This document shows, piece by piece, positions 45,865 through 56,117 of a DNA stretch of 64,000 bases. Numbering within the stretch: the stretch's first letter is position 1; each line of letters begins with the position of its first letter. Location: positions 1 to 64,000 of the forward strand of contig DASRRI010000005.1 of assembly GCA_035695765.1 (NCBI GenBank). Reading direction: 5' to 3'. Position numbers and translations under genes: made by a program. The notes below the pieces were generated by a model, which had not been told where the DNA came from, searched no databases, and saw nothing but the letters and a program-made list of their open reading frames with translations. The DNA comes from Dongia_A sp035695765 (lineage in GTDB: Bacteria > Pseudomonadota > Alphaproteobacteria > Dongiales > Dongiaceae).

Positions 45865-46545
45865 ATGAAGTTCAACAGGGTTTTGCCTCCGCCAGGTTGG
45901 TCGCGTTGGTGGATCTTGAGCGCCATCCTTCTCGGTCTCGTTTTGCCATCCGCGCTGGCTGCGATCGTGACGGTGGGCGGTTACTATCCGCTCGGAATCC
46001 CCTTCTCGGGTTCGGCGCTGTGGGGTGATTTGGGCGTCGCTTTTGCGATCCTCGGTACGGGAACGATCATTCTGATAGCGGCCCCCATCTACTCCTTGCT
46101 GGCCTGGAGTTGGCGTCCGATCGTTCTGGCGCTGATCCTTGTCATCGTCGGCATGGGAGGGATCGCACCAGCAATAATTGGGGCCAAGTATCTGCGGTTA
46201 TGGGGATTCGACCTGTTCAGCCGCCGAAGCGAGGACATGGTCAACGCCATCGAGGAATACTCCCGCGCAACCGGCGCGCCGCCGGCCACGCTCGCAGCGC
46301 TGGTTCCAGACTATCTGCCTTCGATTCCCAAGACTGGCATGGCCGCGCAGCCCGACTATCGCTACGAACCCAAGTCCGGGCCGTGTTCCGTAGAGAATGC
46401 TTGGCATCTGTGGGTTTCGGTAACGCAATTCATCGACATGAACCGGCTACTTTATTGCCCCAAGCAAGACTACCCGCCAGCGCGTGACGACGTGCTCTCA
46501 AGGACTGTCATTGGCACCTGGGTCCACGACCATATCGATTTCTGA
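45865..46545 (+). CDS. unknown membrane protein with a pseudopilin-like C-terminal segment
   Basis: A 226-residue protein with three hydrophobic segments (about residues 17-42, 60-80 and 85-108) and a soluble C-terminal half. That half reads DMVNAIEEYSRATGAPPATL, AALVPDYLPSIPKTG and YRYEP, similar to the part of type II pseudopilins and related domains where a helix is followed by 'YP-x-L-x-L-x-P-x-YL'. No prepilin cleavage site is seen. The ATG at 45865 has GAGAGG 12 bases upstream. Function unknown. Confidence 0.6.
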   Translation: MKFNRVLPPPGWSRWWILSAILLGLVLPSALAAIVTVGGYYPLGIPFSGSALWGDLGVAFAILGTGTIILIAAPIYSLLAWSWRPIVLALILVIVGMGGIAPAIIGAKYLRLWGFDLFSRRSEDMVNAIEEYSRATGAPPATLAALVPDYLPSIPKTGMAAQPDYRYEPKSGPCSVENAWHLWVSVTQFIDMNRLLYCPKQDYPPARDDVLSRTVIGTWVHDHIDF

Positions 46546-46548
46546 GAG

Positions 46549-47343
46549 TCACGCCGACAGCGGCCGGTAGAAATCCGGATCGAAACCCGCATCCTTGCGC
46601 GCAGCGTCGTTGAAGGGCGGCTTCAGCGTGCCTTTGAAATGGCGGCGTACACATTCCTGCCAGGCCTGCTTCGGGTCGAGGCCGGCGGCTTCGGCGAAAT
46701 GGTGAAACCAGCGCATGCCGACGGCGACGTGGCCGATCTCGTCGCGATAGATGCGTTCGAGGATCGTGGCGCTGGGTTCGTCGCCGGCGCTGCGGAAACT
46801 GACGATGGTCGCGGGCGTGACGTCGAGGCCGCGCGCCTCCAGCACCAGCGGCACCACCGCAAGCCGCGCGAGCAGATCGTGCGATGTTTCCTCCGCCGCC
46901 TGCCATAATCCGTCATGGGCGGGCAGGTCGCCATAATCGGCGCCGAGCTCCAGCAGGCGGGCGCGGAGCAACGAGAAGTGGATCGCTTCTTCTTCGCCGA
47001 CCTTGACCCAGTCGTCGAAGAATTGGCGCGGCAATTCCGCTGTCCCGAAGCGCGCGATGATGTCCCAGGCGAGGTCGATGGCGTTGAGCTCGATATGCGC
47101 CAGCGCATGCAGAAGTGCGATCCGCTTTTCGACGCTGCCGCCGGCCTTGCGTTTCGGCATGGCGCGCGGCGGCAGCAGGTGAGGGCGCGCCGGCCGTGCC
47201 GGGCGCATCGGTGGCAAGGCGGGCAACTCGAATGTGGCGCGCTCCTGCCGCCACGCATGCGTCAGCGCCAGGGCACGCGACACCTTCTCCGCGGGATCCG
47301 CGGAGCTGAGGATGCCGCACGCGCCTTGCGCCAGGTCGATCAT
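46549..47343 (-). CDS. DUF455 ferritin-like family protein
   Basis: A 264-residue helical protein of the ferritin-like DUF455 family. Metal-ligand candidates are in AHIELNAIDLAWD, GEEEAIHFSLL and YRDEIGHVAVGMRWFHHFAE, the E/ExxH pattern of di-iron proteins. The N-terminal extension contains a Pro/Arg-rich stretch. Its ATG overlaps the bcp stop (ATGA), so it is co-translated with a peroxiredoxin and may be part of an oxidative-stress unit; that link is inferred. Confidence 0.87.
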   Translation of the reverse strand: MIDLAQGACGILSSADPAEKVSRALALTHAWRQERATFELPALPPMRPARPARPHLLPPRAMPKRKAGGSVEKRIALLHALAHIELNAIDLAWDIIARFGTAELPRQFFDDWVKVGEEEAIHFSLLRARLLELGADYGDLPAHDGLWQAAEETSHDLLARLAVVPLVLEARGLDVTPATIVSFRSAGDEPSATILERIYRDEIGHVAVGMRWFHHFAEAAGLDPKQAWQECVRRHFKGTLKPPFNDAARKDAGFDPDFYRPLSA

Positions 47344-47831
47344 GCCTCCGCTGTCTCCGCCGAGAGCTTCTTCACTTCCTTCAGCACTTCGTCCACATGG
47401 CCCGGCACCTTCACCTTGTGCCAGATATTGCGGATCACGCCCTTGCCGTCGATCAGGAAGGTGGCGCGCTCGATGCCCATGTATTTGCGGCCATACATGC
47501 TCTTCTCGACCCAGACGCCGTAATCCTCGGTGACCTTGCCGGCCTCGTCGGAGCCAAGGGCGAAGTTCAGCTTGTGCTTCTTCTTGAACTTGTCGTGGCT
47601 CTCCACGCTGTCGCGCGAGACGCCGATGACCTGCGCGTCGATATTGCCGAACTTGGGCAGGGAATCGCGGAACCCGCAGGCCTCCGCCGTGCAGCCCGAG
47701 GTATCGTCCTTGGGATAGAAATACAGCACCACGTTCTGTCCCTTGAGCTGGGACAGCGAGACCTTGCCCCCGCCGTCGGTCTTCATGGAAAACGCTGGCG
47801 CCTTGTCGCCCACCTTCAATGCCATAGACAT
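47340..47831 (-). CDS. bcp: thioredoxin-dependent peroxiredoxin Bcp
   Basis: An atypical two-cysteine peroxiredoxin of 163 residues that reduces hydroperoxides. The peroxidatic C47 and resolving C52 lie in DTSGCTAEACGFRDS, five apart as in Bcp/PrxQ. The ATG at 47831 has GAGGGA six bases upstream; 47825 is an alternative. It is first in an operon with the ferritin-like gene. Confidence 0.95.
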   Translation of the reverse strand: MSMALKVGDKAPAFSMKTDGGGKVSLSQLKGQNVVLYFYPKDDTSGCTAEACGFRDSLPKFGNIDAQVIGVSRDSVESHDKFKKKHKLNFALGSDEAGKVTEDYGVWVEKSMYGRKYMGIERATFLIDGKGVIRNIWHKVKVPGHVDEVLKEVKKLSAETAEA

Positions 47832-47942
47832 GCTCCCTCTCACAAAATGGCGCCAACGATGCCACCCGGCGCACGATCGTTCAAGACGCGGTGGCATCCC
47901 CAGGGTGACATTGTCCTGCTGCCATCGACTGACAGGTGAGAG

Positions 47943-48536
47943 TTGGACGGACTGCTCGGCTTCATCCTCGCGGGATTGGCGCTGGCCGGCAGCCCCGGCC
48001 CGGCAACGCTCAGCCTCGCCGCCACCGGCGCGGCGTTCGGCGCCTGGCGCGGGGTCGGCTATATGACCGGCGTAAACCTCGGCATGGTCGCTGTCATGGG
48101 GATTACCGCAAGCGGCGTCGTCGGCTTGCTGCTGGCGCTGCCCGGCGCGACGCCGATCGTGCTCACGCTGTCAGCCGGCTATTTCGCCTATCTCGCCTTC
48201 CGCATCGCCACGGCGCCGCCGCTGGCGGAAGCCGGGGGACAGAATCGCCAGCCATCCTTCGCCGGCGGCCTGTTTCTCTCGCTCGTCAATCCGAAGGGCT
48301 ATGCCGCGATGGCGGGCTTGTTCTCGAGCTTTGTGCTGATCCGGGAACGCCTCGCGCTGGACGTCGCGGCGAAGATCGTGGTGCTGGCGGTGATTATTGC
48401 GGCGGTCAACATCGCCTGGCTGGTGGCGGGAGCGGTGCTCACGCGCTTCTTCAGGGACCCGCGCACCAACCGGATCGTCAATGTCTGCTTCGCTGTGATG
48501 TTGATCGCGTCCGTTGCAGCCGCACTACTGGTCTGA
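47943..48536 (+). CDS. LysE/RhtB family exporter
   Basis: A 197-residue membrane protein with six hydrophobic segments. GFILAGLALAGSPGPATLSL is the family's N-terminal GPxxL motif and FLSLVNPKGYAAMAGLFSSF the conserved NPK region. It should export an amino acid or related metabolite; the substrate cannot be read from sequence. The start is a TTG at 47943 and the C-terminus overlaps the convergent glnE gene by 12 bases. Confidence 0.88.
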   Translation: MDGLLGFILAGLALAGSPGPATLSLAATGAAFGAWRGVGYMTGVNLGMVAVMGITASGVVGLLLALPGATPIVLTLSAGYFAYLAFRIATAPPLAEAGGQNRQPSFAGGLFLSLVNPKGYAAMAGLFSSFVLIRERLALDVAAKIVVLAVIIAAVNIAWLVAGAVLTRFFRDPRTNRIVNVCFAVMLIASVAAALLV

Positions 48537-51506
48537 ACCGATCGCGAACACCGTCCGGAAATCCTGGTAGACGGTCTCGAGCTGATCCTGGATCAGGCCT
48601 TTGAGGCATGGGAAATCGGGGCAATCGGCGACCTTCGCAAGGTGCCGCTCGGTTGGCGCGCGCAACTTGGCCTCGTCGACCTGCTCGCCAACCAGCAGGC
48701 GCGTCATTTGCTGCAGCTGGCGCCAGAGATTGACTGCCTCGATGAGGCGCCTGGCCGTTGCGCGATCGATGAGGCCTGCCTCCGCCATGCGGGAGAGGGC
48801 CGCGGACGGATTGCGGCGCAGTACGTCGGGATGCTCCGCCGCGTGGCGAAGCATCAGGTATTGCGCGATGAAATCGATGTCGACCAGGCCACCGCGCCGA
48901 TGCTTGAAATCCCAGATGGAGTCGCCGCGATGCTGCTGCGCCACGCGCTCACGCATCTCCAGCACGTCGGTGCGCAGTTTCTGAGGATCGCGCCTGACGG
49001 TGAGGATGCGGCGCAAGCTGAGCTCGACATGGCCGATCAGGCTGGGATCGCCGGCGATCGGCCGCGCGCGCGTCAGTGCCAGATGCTCCCAGGTCCAGGC
49101 TTCGCCGCTCTGATAGCGTTCGAACGGCTGAAGCCCGCTCGCGATCGGGCCGGAATTGCCCGACGGCCGCAGGCGCATGTCGACTTCGTAGAGCTTGCCA
49201 TCGCCGGTCATGGCGGTGAGGGCAGTGATCACGCGCTGCGCCAGGCGCGCATAATACTGGATCGGCGCCAGTGGCTTGCGGCCATCGGACTGTAGCGTGT
49301 CCCAGCCTTCGACGCCGTCCGGTATGTCGTAGATGAAGATGAGGTCGAGGTCGGAGGTCACCGTCATCTCGCGGCTGCCGAGCTTGCCCAGCGCCACAAT
49401 CGAAAGGCCGCGGCCGGGGAGCTTGCCGTGGATCTTCTCGAACTCCGCCGTCACCGCGTGGAACAACTCGCCAATCACCGCGTCCGCGACGTCGGAGAGC
49501 TCACCGGCGGCTACATTGCCATCGCCCACGCTCTTGAGCAGGCGCACGCCGATCTGGAACTGCCGGTCCTTGGTCCAGCGGCACATCAGACTGAGCCGGT
49601 CCTGGAAATCGTCCACGAAAGACAGCTGGCGGTGCAGGTCGCGCGACATCGCAGAACGGTCTGGCACTTTCTCGAAAAAGCCTGCCGTCAGAACGCCGTC
49701 GAGCAGCATCGGGTAGCGGCTCAAATGATCCGCCAGCAGCGGCGCGCTGCCCATCACGTCCGCGATCAGGTCCAGCAGCTCCGGATTGGAATAGAGCAGG
49801 GAGAACAGCTGCACGCCCGCCGGCAGGGCGCGCATGAAGCCATCAAAGCGCCGGAATGCGGTGTCGGGATCGGCGGTGCGTGATAAAGCCTCCAGCAGCT
49901 TTGGCATCAGCTCGGTCAGCAGCTCACGCGCTCGGGCGCTGCGGGTGGCGCGATAGCGGCCGTGATGCCAGGCGCGCACCAGCGCAGAAACGGCGCTCCC
50001 GTCGGGAAAGCCCATGCGTTCCAGGGTCGCGACGGTGGGAGGATCATCCTCCGTGCCGGTGAAGACGAGGTTGCCCTGATCGCCCAGCGAGGGCGCCTCC
50101 TCGAACAGGTCGGCGTAGTGGTCCTCGACCTGGCCCAGGTGATGCATCAGCGTTTCGCTGAACTCTGCCGTGTTGGCGTGGCCGCAGAACAAGGCGAGCC
50201 GATCAAGCTCCGGCCCTTCTTCCGGCAAGGTCTGGGTCTGCTGGTCGTTGATCATCTGCAGGCGGTGCTCGACATGCCGCAGATATCGATACGCGGCGAT
50301 CAAATCGTCAGCCGCCGCGCGGCTCGTGCGGCCGAACGTGACCAGCTGCTCGATCGCGGCGCAGGTCCGGCGCAGGCGCAGATCGGGACTGCGGCCGCCC
50401 CAGATCAGTTGCTGGGTCTGGGCGAAGAACTCGATCTCGCGAATGCCACCGCGGCCGATCTTGATGTTATGGCCGCCGACGGCGATCTCACGGTGGCCCT
50501 TGACGGCGTGGATCTGGCGTTTGATCGAATGGATGTCCTGGATCGCAGCGAAATCGAGGTGCTTGCGCCAGATGAACGGACGCAGGTTCCTGAGGAATTC
50601 CTCGCCGGCCGGCACGTCGCCGGCGGTGACGCGCGCCTTGATCATGGCGGCGCGCTCCCAGTTCTGCCCCATGCCTTCGTAGTAGGTCTCGGCCGCGATG
50701 GTCGACATAGCGAGCGGCGTGGAGGAGGGATCGGGCCTGAGGCGCAAATCGACCCGCAGCACATACCCGTCCTGGGTCGCATCCTGCAGCAGGCGCACCA
50801 AGCCACGGGTCAGTTTCACGAAACATTCGCGCGCGGTCTTCTTGCCGCAATAGCGAACGCGGTCGAGGTCGAACAACACGATGAGATCGATGTCGCTCGA
50901 ATAGTTCAGCTCGCGCGCGCCGAGCTTGCCGAGGCCTAGGATCACCAGTCCGCTCTCCCTGACCGGATCGTCGGGATGGGGCAGATCGAGCTCTCCGCTC
51001 TTGTGGGCCTGGCGCAGCAAGTACGAGGTTGCAGCCGCGACCGCGGCATCCCCGAAATCGCTGAGCGCGCGGGTGATCCGCTTCAGCGGCCAGGCACGCA
51101 CAATGTCGGCGATGGCGACGGTGAGGTGGGCCCGCCGCTTGGCAACGCGCAGCTCGCGCATGAGGGTGGCTTCGTCGGGTTCGGCAAGTGCCAAACCCGC
51201 GAGATCGTTCAACAATTTGTTAAAGACAGAGTCCGGCCCGTCAGCTAATACTGAATAAAAGTGGGCTGCTTCACTGACGATCAGGTGGCTAACATACGGA
51301 CTGTTGCCGAAAACCGCAGTCAGCAGCGCCAGTCTTTCTGCCGCGCCGGGAAGCCCGGTTTCGTCGGTCTGACACCACAAGGCTGCCAGACGATCGAGTT
51401 CGATCTGCGCCTGGCGCAGATCGTGGGGCTTCGGCATTTGTGTGGGATCGATGGCCAGCGGCATCGGAAAATGAACACGGTTTATTGGGCTGGCAGACTG
51501 CGGCAT
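48525..51506 (-). CDS. glnE: glutamine synthetase adenylyltransferase/deadenylase GlnE
   Basis: Controls glutamine synthetase by adding or phosphorolytically removing AMP. The 993-residue protein (if it starts at 51506; ATGs at 51464 and 51437 are alternatives) has two GlnE nucleotidyltransferase domains. The N-terminal one carries GKLGARELNYSSDIDLIVLF and the C-terminal one GKLGSREMTVTSDLDLIFIY, each with a G-x-x-E...S-D-x-D metal site. Together with the sigma-54-driven amtB, it gives the window a nitrogen-assimilation theme. The stop overlaps the LysE-type gene. Confidence 0.95.
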   Translation of the reverse strand: MPQSASPINRVHFPMPLAIDPTQMPKPHDLRQAQIELDRLAALWCQTDETGLPGAAERLALLTAVFGNSPYVSHLIVSEAAHFYSVLADGPDSVFNKLLNDLAGLALAEPDEATLMRELRVAKRRAHLTVAIADIVRAWPLKRITRALSDFGDAAVAAATSYLLRQAHKSGELDLPHPDDPVRESGLVILGLGKLGARELNYSSDIDLIVLFDLDRVRYCGKKTARECFVKLTRGLVRLLQDATQDGYVLRVDLRLRPDPSSTPLAMSTIAAETYYEGMGQNWERAAMIKARVTAGDVPAGEEFLRNLRPFIWRKHLDFAAIQDIHSIKRQIHAVKGHREIAVGGHNIKIGRGGIREIEFFAQTQQLIWGGRSPDLRLRRTCAAIEQLVTFGRTSRAAADDLIAAYRYLRHVEHRLQMINDQQTQTLPEEGPELDRLALFCGHANTAEFSETLMHHLGQVEDHYADLFEEAPSLGDQGNLVFTGTEDDPPTVATLERMGFPDGSAVSALVRAWHHGRYRATRSARARELLTELMPKLLEALSRTADPDTAFRRFDGFMRALPAGVQLFSLLYSNPELLDLIADVMGSAPLLADHLSRYPMLLDGVLTAGFFEKVPDRSAMSRDLHRQLSFVDDFQDRLSLMCRWTKDRQFQIGVRLLKSVGDGNVAAGELSDVADAVIGELFHAVTAEFEKIHGKLPGRGLSIVALGKLGSREMTVTSDLDLIFIYDIPDGVEGWDTLQSDGRKPLAPIQYYARLAQRVITALTAMTGDGKLYEVDMRLRPSGNSGPIASGLQPFERYQSGEAWTWEHLALTRARPIAGDPSLIGHVELSLRRILTVRRDPQKLRTDVLEMRERVAQQHRGDSIWDFKHRRGGLVDIDFIAQYLMLRHAAEHPDVLRRNPSAALSRMAEAGLIDRATARRLIEAVNLWRQLQQMTRLLVGEQVDEAKLRAPTERHLAKVADCPDFPCLKGLIQDQLETVYQDFRTVFAIGSDQ

Positions 51507-51556
51507 GCAGGGACGGGGGTCAAGCGAGGCGGCCGCCGCAAGTCGCGAGGCGCGCG

Positions 51557-54500
51557 ATGATCTTGCGCGTCAGCAAGATTGCGCTGGAAGCGCTGGGCGC
51601 CCTGCTGGCCGGCATTGCGGTGATCGCGGGCTTCGTCGCCTATCGCCTGGCCTATGAAGGCCCGATCCATCTCAGTTTCCTGAAGCCCTATGTGGAAGAG
51701 GCGCTGAACCGGCCGGGCGCCGATTTCGCGTTCGTGATCCAGGATACCGTGCTGGCCTGGGCGGGGTGGGAGCGCACGCTCGACATCCGCGGGGTCGGCG
51801 TCCAGATCCAGGATTCCTCGGGCCGGGAGCTGGCATCGGTGCCGGAGCTCGGGTTCGGCCTCAGCGGCGCGGCCTTGTTCCGCGGCCTGCTCGCGCCATC
51901 GCGCATCGAGCTGTTCCGCCCGGCGCTTTCACTTGGCCGCAACGAGGCCGGCGATTTCCAGTTCGGCGAGACGCTGATCGGCGGCGGCCAAGCCGATCAG
52001 GCGGTGGCGCCCGCGCCGGCCTCGCAAGCCGATTTCTTCGGCGCCCTGGTGCGCGAGCTGCTGGAGGCGCCCGACCCGCAGAAGCGCACCGGCTATCTCA
52101 CCGAGGCTGCGATCTATGCCGGCACAATCAGCATCGATGACCGCCATGCCGGCAATGTGTGGAAGGCGGAAGATTTGGAGATTCACCTGGCGCGCGGCGA
52201 TCGCGGTCTCGCCGGCACCTTCAGGGCGAGCGTGCCGCAATTCGGCGACCCGGCGCGGCTCGGCGGCGATGTATTCCTGCCCGCGGGCGGTGACCGGTTC
52301 GACGTGACCGTCCGGCTGCAGCGTTTCGCCACGCCGTCGATCGGCTTGATCGAGACCGGGCTCAGCATTCTCGCCAACACCAACGTGTTCCTGCAGGGCG
52401 AGGCGCGCACGACTGTTTCGCTCAAAGGCGAACTGGGCGTCACGGAGTTCTCTCTGTCGGGCAGCAATGGCGAGATCGCGATACCGGATCTCATGAAGGC
52501 GCCGATCCCCGTCAAAACTTTGTCGGCAAAGGGCCGCGTCGATCCGGACCGTGACCTGATCTCGCTCGACAATCTCTCGCTCGATCTCGATGGACCGATC
52601 CTCGAATTGAGCGGGGAGGGCGATGGCTTCCTCGGCGGCAGGGCGACGGATGGCGGCGCACCGCTGCTGACCGCAAACCTCAAAGGCAACGGCATTGACT
52701 GGAAAAAGCTCGACGGCTGGTGGCCGGAGAGCGTCGCGGCCGATGCGCGCGGCTGGCTCATTCCCAACATCACCAGCGGCATCGTCGAAGGGTTGGATGC
52801 CAAGACCAGGATCCGTTTCGCCAAAGGCGAGAAGCCGTCGGCTGACGTCGAGGAACTTGGCGGTACCTTCAAGGCCCACGATCTGACGGTGCATTATCTG
52901 CGGCCGATGCCGCCGATCGAGCACGGCGTTGCGACGGCAACATTCGATGCCAAGCAATTCGCTGCCAAGATCGAGGGTGGCGATGTCGGCAAAATCAAGC
53001 TCGGCAAGGGCGACCTCCTGATCACCGGCCTCGAACAGGAGGACCAGTTCATCAAGGTCGGCGGCGACATCAGCAGCCCGATGAAGGATGCACTGGTACT
53101 GCTGGACCATCCGCGCCTCGGCTACACCTCCAAGCTGGGCCTGAAGCCGGAGAGCTCGTCGGGCGACGTCGCGACCCACATCCAGTTCGATTTCCCGGCG
53201 GAGAAGGACCTGACCTTCGGCAAGGTGAAGATCGGCGTCACCGCCACCATGAACAATGTCGGCCTGCAAAAGGCGATGTTCGACCAGGATGTGACGGAGG
53301 GAAATCTCGAGCTGGTCTTGAGCCAGAACGGCATGCGCATCTCAGGTCCGTTGAAGTTCGGCGGCATTCCGCTCGACCTGCAATGGCTGGAGAACTTCAC
53401 CGATGATGCGAAGTTCGAACAGCAGATCCGCGCCATCGGGACAGTCAATGCGGAGCAGCGCGCCGCCTTCGGCTACGAGACGCGGCCTTTCTTCGACGGG
53501 CCTAGCCAGACCGATCTTACCTATATCAGCTATCCCAGCGGCCGCGGCCGGATCGACGCCAGCTTTGACCTCACTCAAGCGACGCTGAATTTCGAGTTCG
53601 CCAAGTGGTCGAAGGCGGCCGGCCTGCCGGGGCAGGGCAGGCTGGCGGTGGAGATGCGCGACAAACGCATCCAGAGCATTCCGCTGTTCGACGTGGCTGC
53701 GGGCGATCTCAAGGCCGCCGGCAAGATTGATTTCGACCAGAGCGGCAAGCCAGCCTTGGTGACGATGCCGAGCCTGGGCTATGGGCGGAACAATCTCAGC
53801 ACTGTCGGCGTGGCATTCAAGGGCGATCTCATCGAGGTCTCGATCGGCGGCGGCGATGTCGATGTCGAGCCGTGGATGGAGAATGACGAGCCGCCGAAGG
53901 ACGACGCGACCCTGGCCCGCGAGGAGAACGAAGCTCAGCGTCCGTTCCGCCTGGTGGCGCCGTCGCTGAATTCGGTCCGTGTCGGCGAGGATCGCGTGCT
54001 CCACAACGCGAAGGTCGAGCTCTATCACGATCCGATGTGGTGGGACGTGATCGATGTTTCCGCGACCTTGCCCGGCGGCGCGCCGCTTCACCTGACCTAT
54101 CGGCCGGGCGATGCGGGCGAGCATCGCCTGTCGGCGGAGACCACCGATGCCGGCGCTGCGTTGCGCGCGCTGGATATCTATGACTCGATCAAGGGCGGAA
54201 CGCTCAAAATCACCGGCAAGGTGAAGGACGGCGAGCCGCGGCGGCCGCTACGCGGGCGGCTCGATTCCAGCTCGTTCCGCCTGGTCAACACGCCGTTCTT
54301 CGTGCGCTTCCTCTCGGTCGCGGCGCTGACCGGCCTGGTCGACGTGCTGAGCGGCGAGGGATTCTATTTCGACGGCGCCAGCGCACGCTTTACCAAGACC
54401 ATGGGCACGATCGAGGTGAAGAAGTTCCGCAGCGCCGGCCCTTCGATCGGCCTCACCTCCAGCGGCACCATCGACCTCGACCGGCAGAAGATCGACCTCA

Positions 54501-54757
54501 ACGGCGTGATCGTGCCGGCCTATGCCATCAACAGCATCCTCGGCAACATCCCGATCTTGGGGCCCCTTCTGCAGGGCGGAGCGGGCGAGGGATTGTTCTC
54601 CGCCGCCTACAAGATCACTGGCGACCTGCCGGAACCGAAGATCGACGTCAATCCCTGGACCGCGCTGGCACCCGGGTTCCTGCGCGACCTCTTCACCCAG
54701 GATGTCGAAGACGGCGACGCCACGCCGCCCAAGATCGAGAGCGGCAATCACAAATAA
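51557..54757 (+). CDS. AsmA-like/DUF3971 family protein (YhdP-type)
   Basis: A 1066-residue protein with one N-terminal membrane helix (about residues 8-30) and a very long beta-rich periplasmic region with repeating L-x-G/F-x-F/L-D patterns. The C-terminal AsmA-type block reads RSAGPSIGLTSSGTIDLDRQ then KIDLNGVIVPAYAINSILGN, GPLLQGGAGEGLFSAAYKI. YhdP-type proteins are bridge-like lipid carriers between the inner and outer membranes. I start at the ATG at 51557, divergent from glnE with a 50-base gap. It abuts tyrS tail to tail. Confidence 0.88.
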   Translation: MILRVSKIALEALGALLAGIAVIAGFVAYRLAYEGPIHLSFLKPYVEEALNRPGADFAFVIQDTVLAWAGWERTLDIRGVGVQIQDSSGRELASVPELGFGLSGAALFRGLLAPSRIELFRPALSLGRNEAGDFQFGETLIGGGQADQAVAPAPASQADFFGALVRELLEAPDPQKRTGYLTEAAIYAGTISIDDRHAGNVWKAEDLEIHLARGDRGLAGTFRASVPQFGDPARLGGDVFLPAGGDRFDVTVRLQRFATPSIGLIETGLSILANTNVFLQGEARTTVSLKGELGVTEFSLSGSNGEIAIPDLMKAPIPVKTLSAKGRVDPDRDLISLDNLSLDLDGPILELSGEGDGFLGGRATDGGAPLLTANLKGNGIDWKKLDGWWPESVAADARGWLIPNITSGIVEGLDAKTRIRFAKGEKPSADVEELGGTFKAHDLTVHYLRPMPPIEHGVATATFDAKQFAAKIEGGDVGKIKLGKGDLLITGLEQEDQFIKVGGDISSPMKDALVLLDHPRLGYTSKLGLKPESSSGDVATHIQFDFPAEKDLTFGKVKIGVTATMNNVGLQKAMFDQDVTEGNLELVLSQNGMRISGPLKFGGIPLDLQWLENFTDDAKFEQQIRAIGTVNAEQRAAFGYETRPFFDGPSQTDLTYISYPSGRGRIDASFDLTQATLNFEFAKWSKAAGLPGQGRLAVEMRDKRIQSIPLFDVAAGDLKAAGKIDFDQSGKPALVTMPSLGYGRNNLSTVGVAFKGDLIEVSIGGGDVDVEPWMENDEPPKDDATLAREENEAQRPFRLVAPSLNSVRVGEDRVLHNAKVELYHDPMWWDVIDVSATLPGGAPLHLTYRPGDAGEHRLSAETTDAGAALRALDIYDSIKGGTLKITGKVKDGEPRRPLRGRLDSSSFRLVNTPFFVRFLSVAALTGLVDVLSGEGFYFDGASARFTKTMGTIEVKKFRSAGPSIGLTSSGTIDLDRQKIDLNGVIVPAYAINSILGNIPILGPLLQGGAGEGLFSAAYKITGDLPEPKIDVNPWTALAPGFLRDLFTQDVEDGDATPPKIESGNHK

Positions 54758-54766
54758 ATCGATGCC

Positions 54767-56020
54767 CTACTTCGCGCGTACGACCGCGTGTTTCTTCTTG
54801 CCGAAGGAGAGTTTCACCACGCCGTCGGAATCGAGATCGGCAATGGTGATCTTCTGGTTCTCATCCTCGATCACGGCGTCATTCAGGCGGGCGCCGCCGC
54901 CTTTGATCAGACGGCGCGCTTCGCCGTTGCTGGCGACCAGGCCGGAGCGGCGCAGCAGTTCATAGGCGAGGATGCCGGCTGCAAGCTCAGTGCGCTCGAC
55001 TTCGAGTACCGGCAGATCCTGGCCAAGCCCGCCTTCGACGAAGGTGCGGCGCGCCGTCTCTGCCGCATTGCGCGCGGCGGCAGTGCCGTGACAGAGCGTG
55101 GTCGCCTCGTTGGCGAGCACGATCTTCGCGTCGTTGATCTCCGAGCCCTGCAGTCTTTCCAGCCGCGCGATTTCGTCGAGCTTCACGTCGGTGAAGAGGC
55201 GCAGGAAGCGGCCGACGTCGGCGTCCTCGGTGTTGCGCCAATATTGCCAGTAATCATACGGGCTGAGACGATTGGGGTTCAACCACACCGCGCCCGCCGC
55301 CGTCTTGCCCATCTTGGCGCCTGACGCCGTGGTGATGAGCGGCGCGGTCAGGCCGAACAATTCCTTGTTGGCGACCCGGCGACCAAGCTCCGTCCCGTTG
55401 ACGATGTTGCCCCACTGATCGGAGCCGCCCATCTGCAGGCGGCAATCGTGCCGGCGCGCCAGCTCGAGGAAATCATAGGCCTGCAGGATCATGTAGTTGA
55501 ATTCAAGGAAGCTGAGGGGCTGCTCGCGTTCCAGGCGCAGCTTCACGGAATCAAAGCTCAGCATGCGATTGACCGAGAAGTGCCGCCCATAATCGCGCAG
55601 GAACTCGATGTAGTTCAGCTTGTCGAGCCAATCGGCATTGTTCACCATGATGGCATCGCTCTTGCCGCTGCCAAAGGTGAGGTAGCCTTCGAAGCTCTGC
55701 TTGATGCTGTCGAGATTCTTGTTGATGTCGTCGACCGTCAGCAGCTTGCGGCTCTCATCCTTGCCGGATGGATCGCCGACCTTGGTCGTCCCGCCGCCCA
55801 TCAGTGCAATCGGGCGATGCCCCGTCTGCTGCAATCGGCGCAGCAGCATGATCTGCACCATGTTTCCGACATGCAAGCTGTCGGCCGTCGCGTCGAAGCC
55901 GATGTAAGCCGTAACAGGCTGCTTCGCCATCAGCGCATCCAGCGCGTCCCAGTCGGTGCATTGGTGGAGATAGCCCCGGTCGAGGATGACTTTCAGGAAT
56001 TCTGATTTCGGCGCGGACAT
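54767..56020 (-). CDS. tyrS: tyrosyl-tRNA synthetase
   Basis: Charges tRNA-Tyr. The 417-residue protein has the class I HIGH motif as HVGN (FDATADSLHVGNMVQIM), the KMSKS loop as KMGKT (TTASGAKMGKTAAGAVWLN), and an S4 RNA-binding domain at the C-terminus (ARRLIKGGGARLNDAVIEDE). MGGSDQWGNIVNGTEL is typical. The ATG at 56020 follows the convention MSAPKSEFL; open frame further upstream would overlap anmK. Confidence 0.97.
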   Translation of the reverse strand: MSAPKSEFLKVILDRGYLHQCTDWDALDALMAKQPVTAYIGFDATADSLHVGNMVQIMLLRRLQQTGHRPIALMGGGTTKVGDPSGKDESRKLLTVDDINKNLDSIKQSFEGYLTFGSGKSDAIMVNNADWLDKLNYIEFLRDYGRHFSVNRMLSFDSVKLRLEREQPLSFLEFNYMILQAYDFLELARRHDCRLQMGGSDQWGNIVNGTELGRRVANKELFGLTAPLITTASGAKMGKTAAGAVWLNPNRLSPYDYWQYWRNTEDADVGRFLRLFTDVKLDEIARLERLQGSEINDAKIVLANEATTLCHGTAAARNAAETARRTFVEGGLGQDLPVLEVERTELAAGILAYELLRRSGLVASNGEARRLIKGGGARLNDAVIEDENQKITIADLDSDGVVKLSFGKKKHAVVRAK

Positions 56021-56117
56021 GGGTCGGACAGCGTTCGCTCGGGGTTTTCTGGTGGCTTGCTTTCGGTGGGCGGTGATGTAACACATCCCTGGGAAGGGCG
56101 TAAACCGGCGGGATTCC

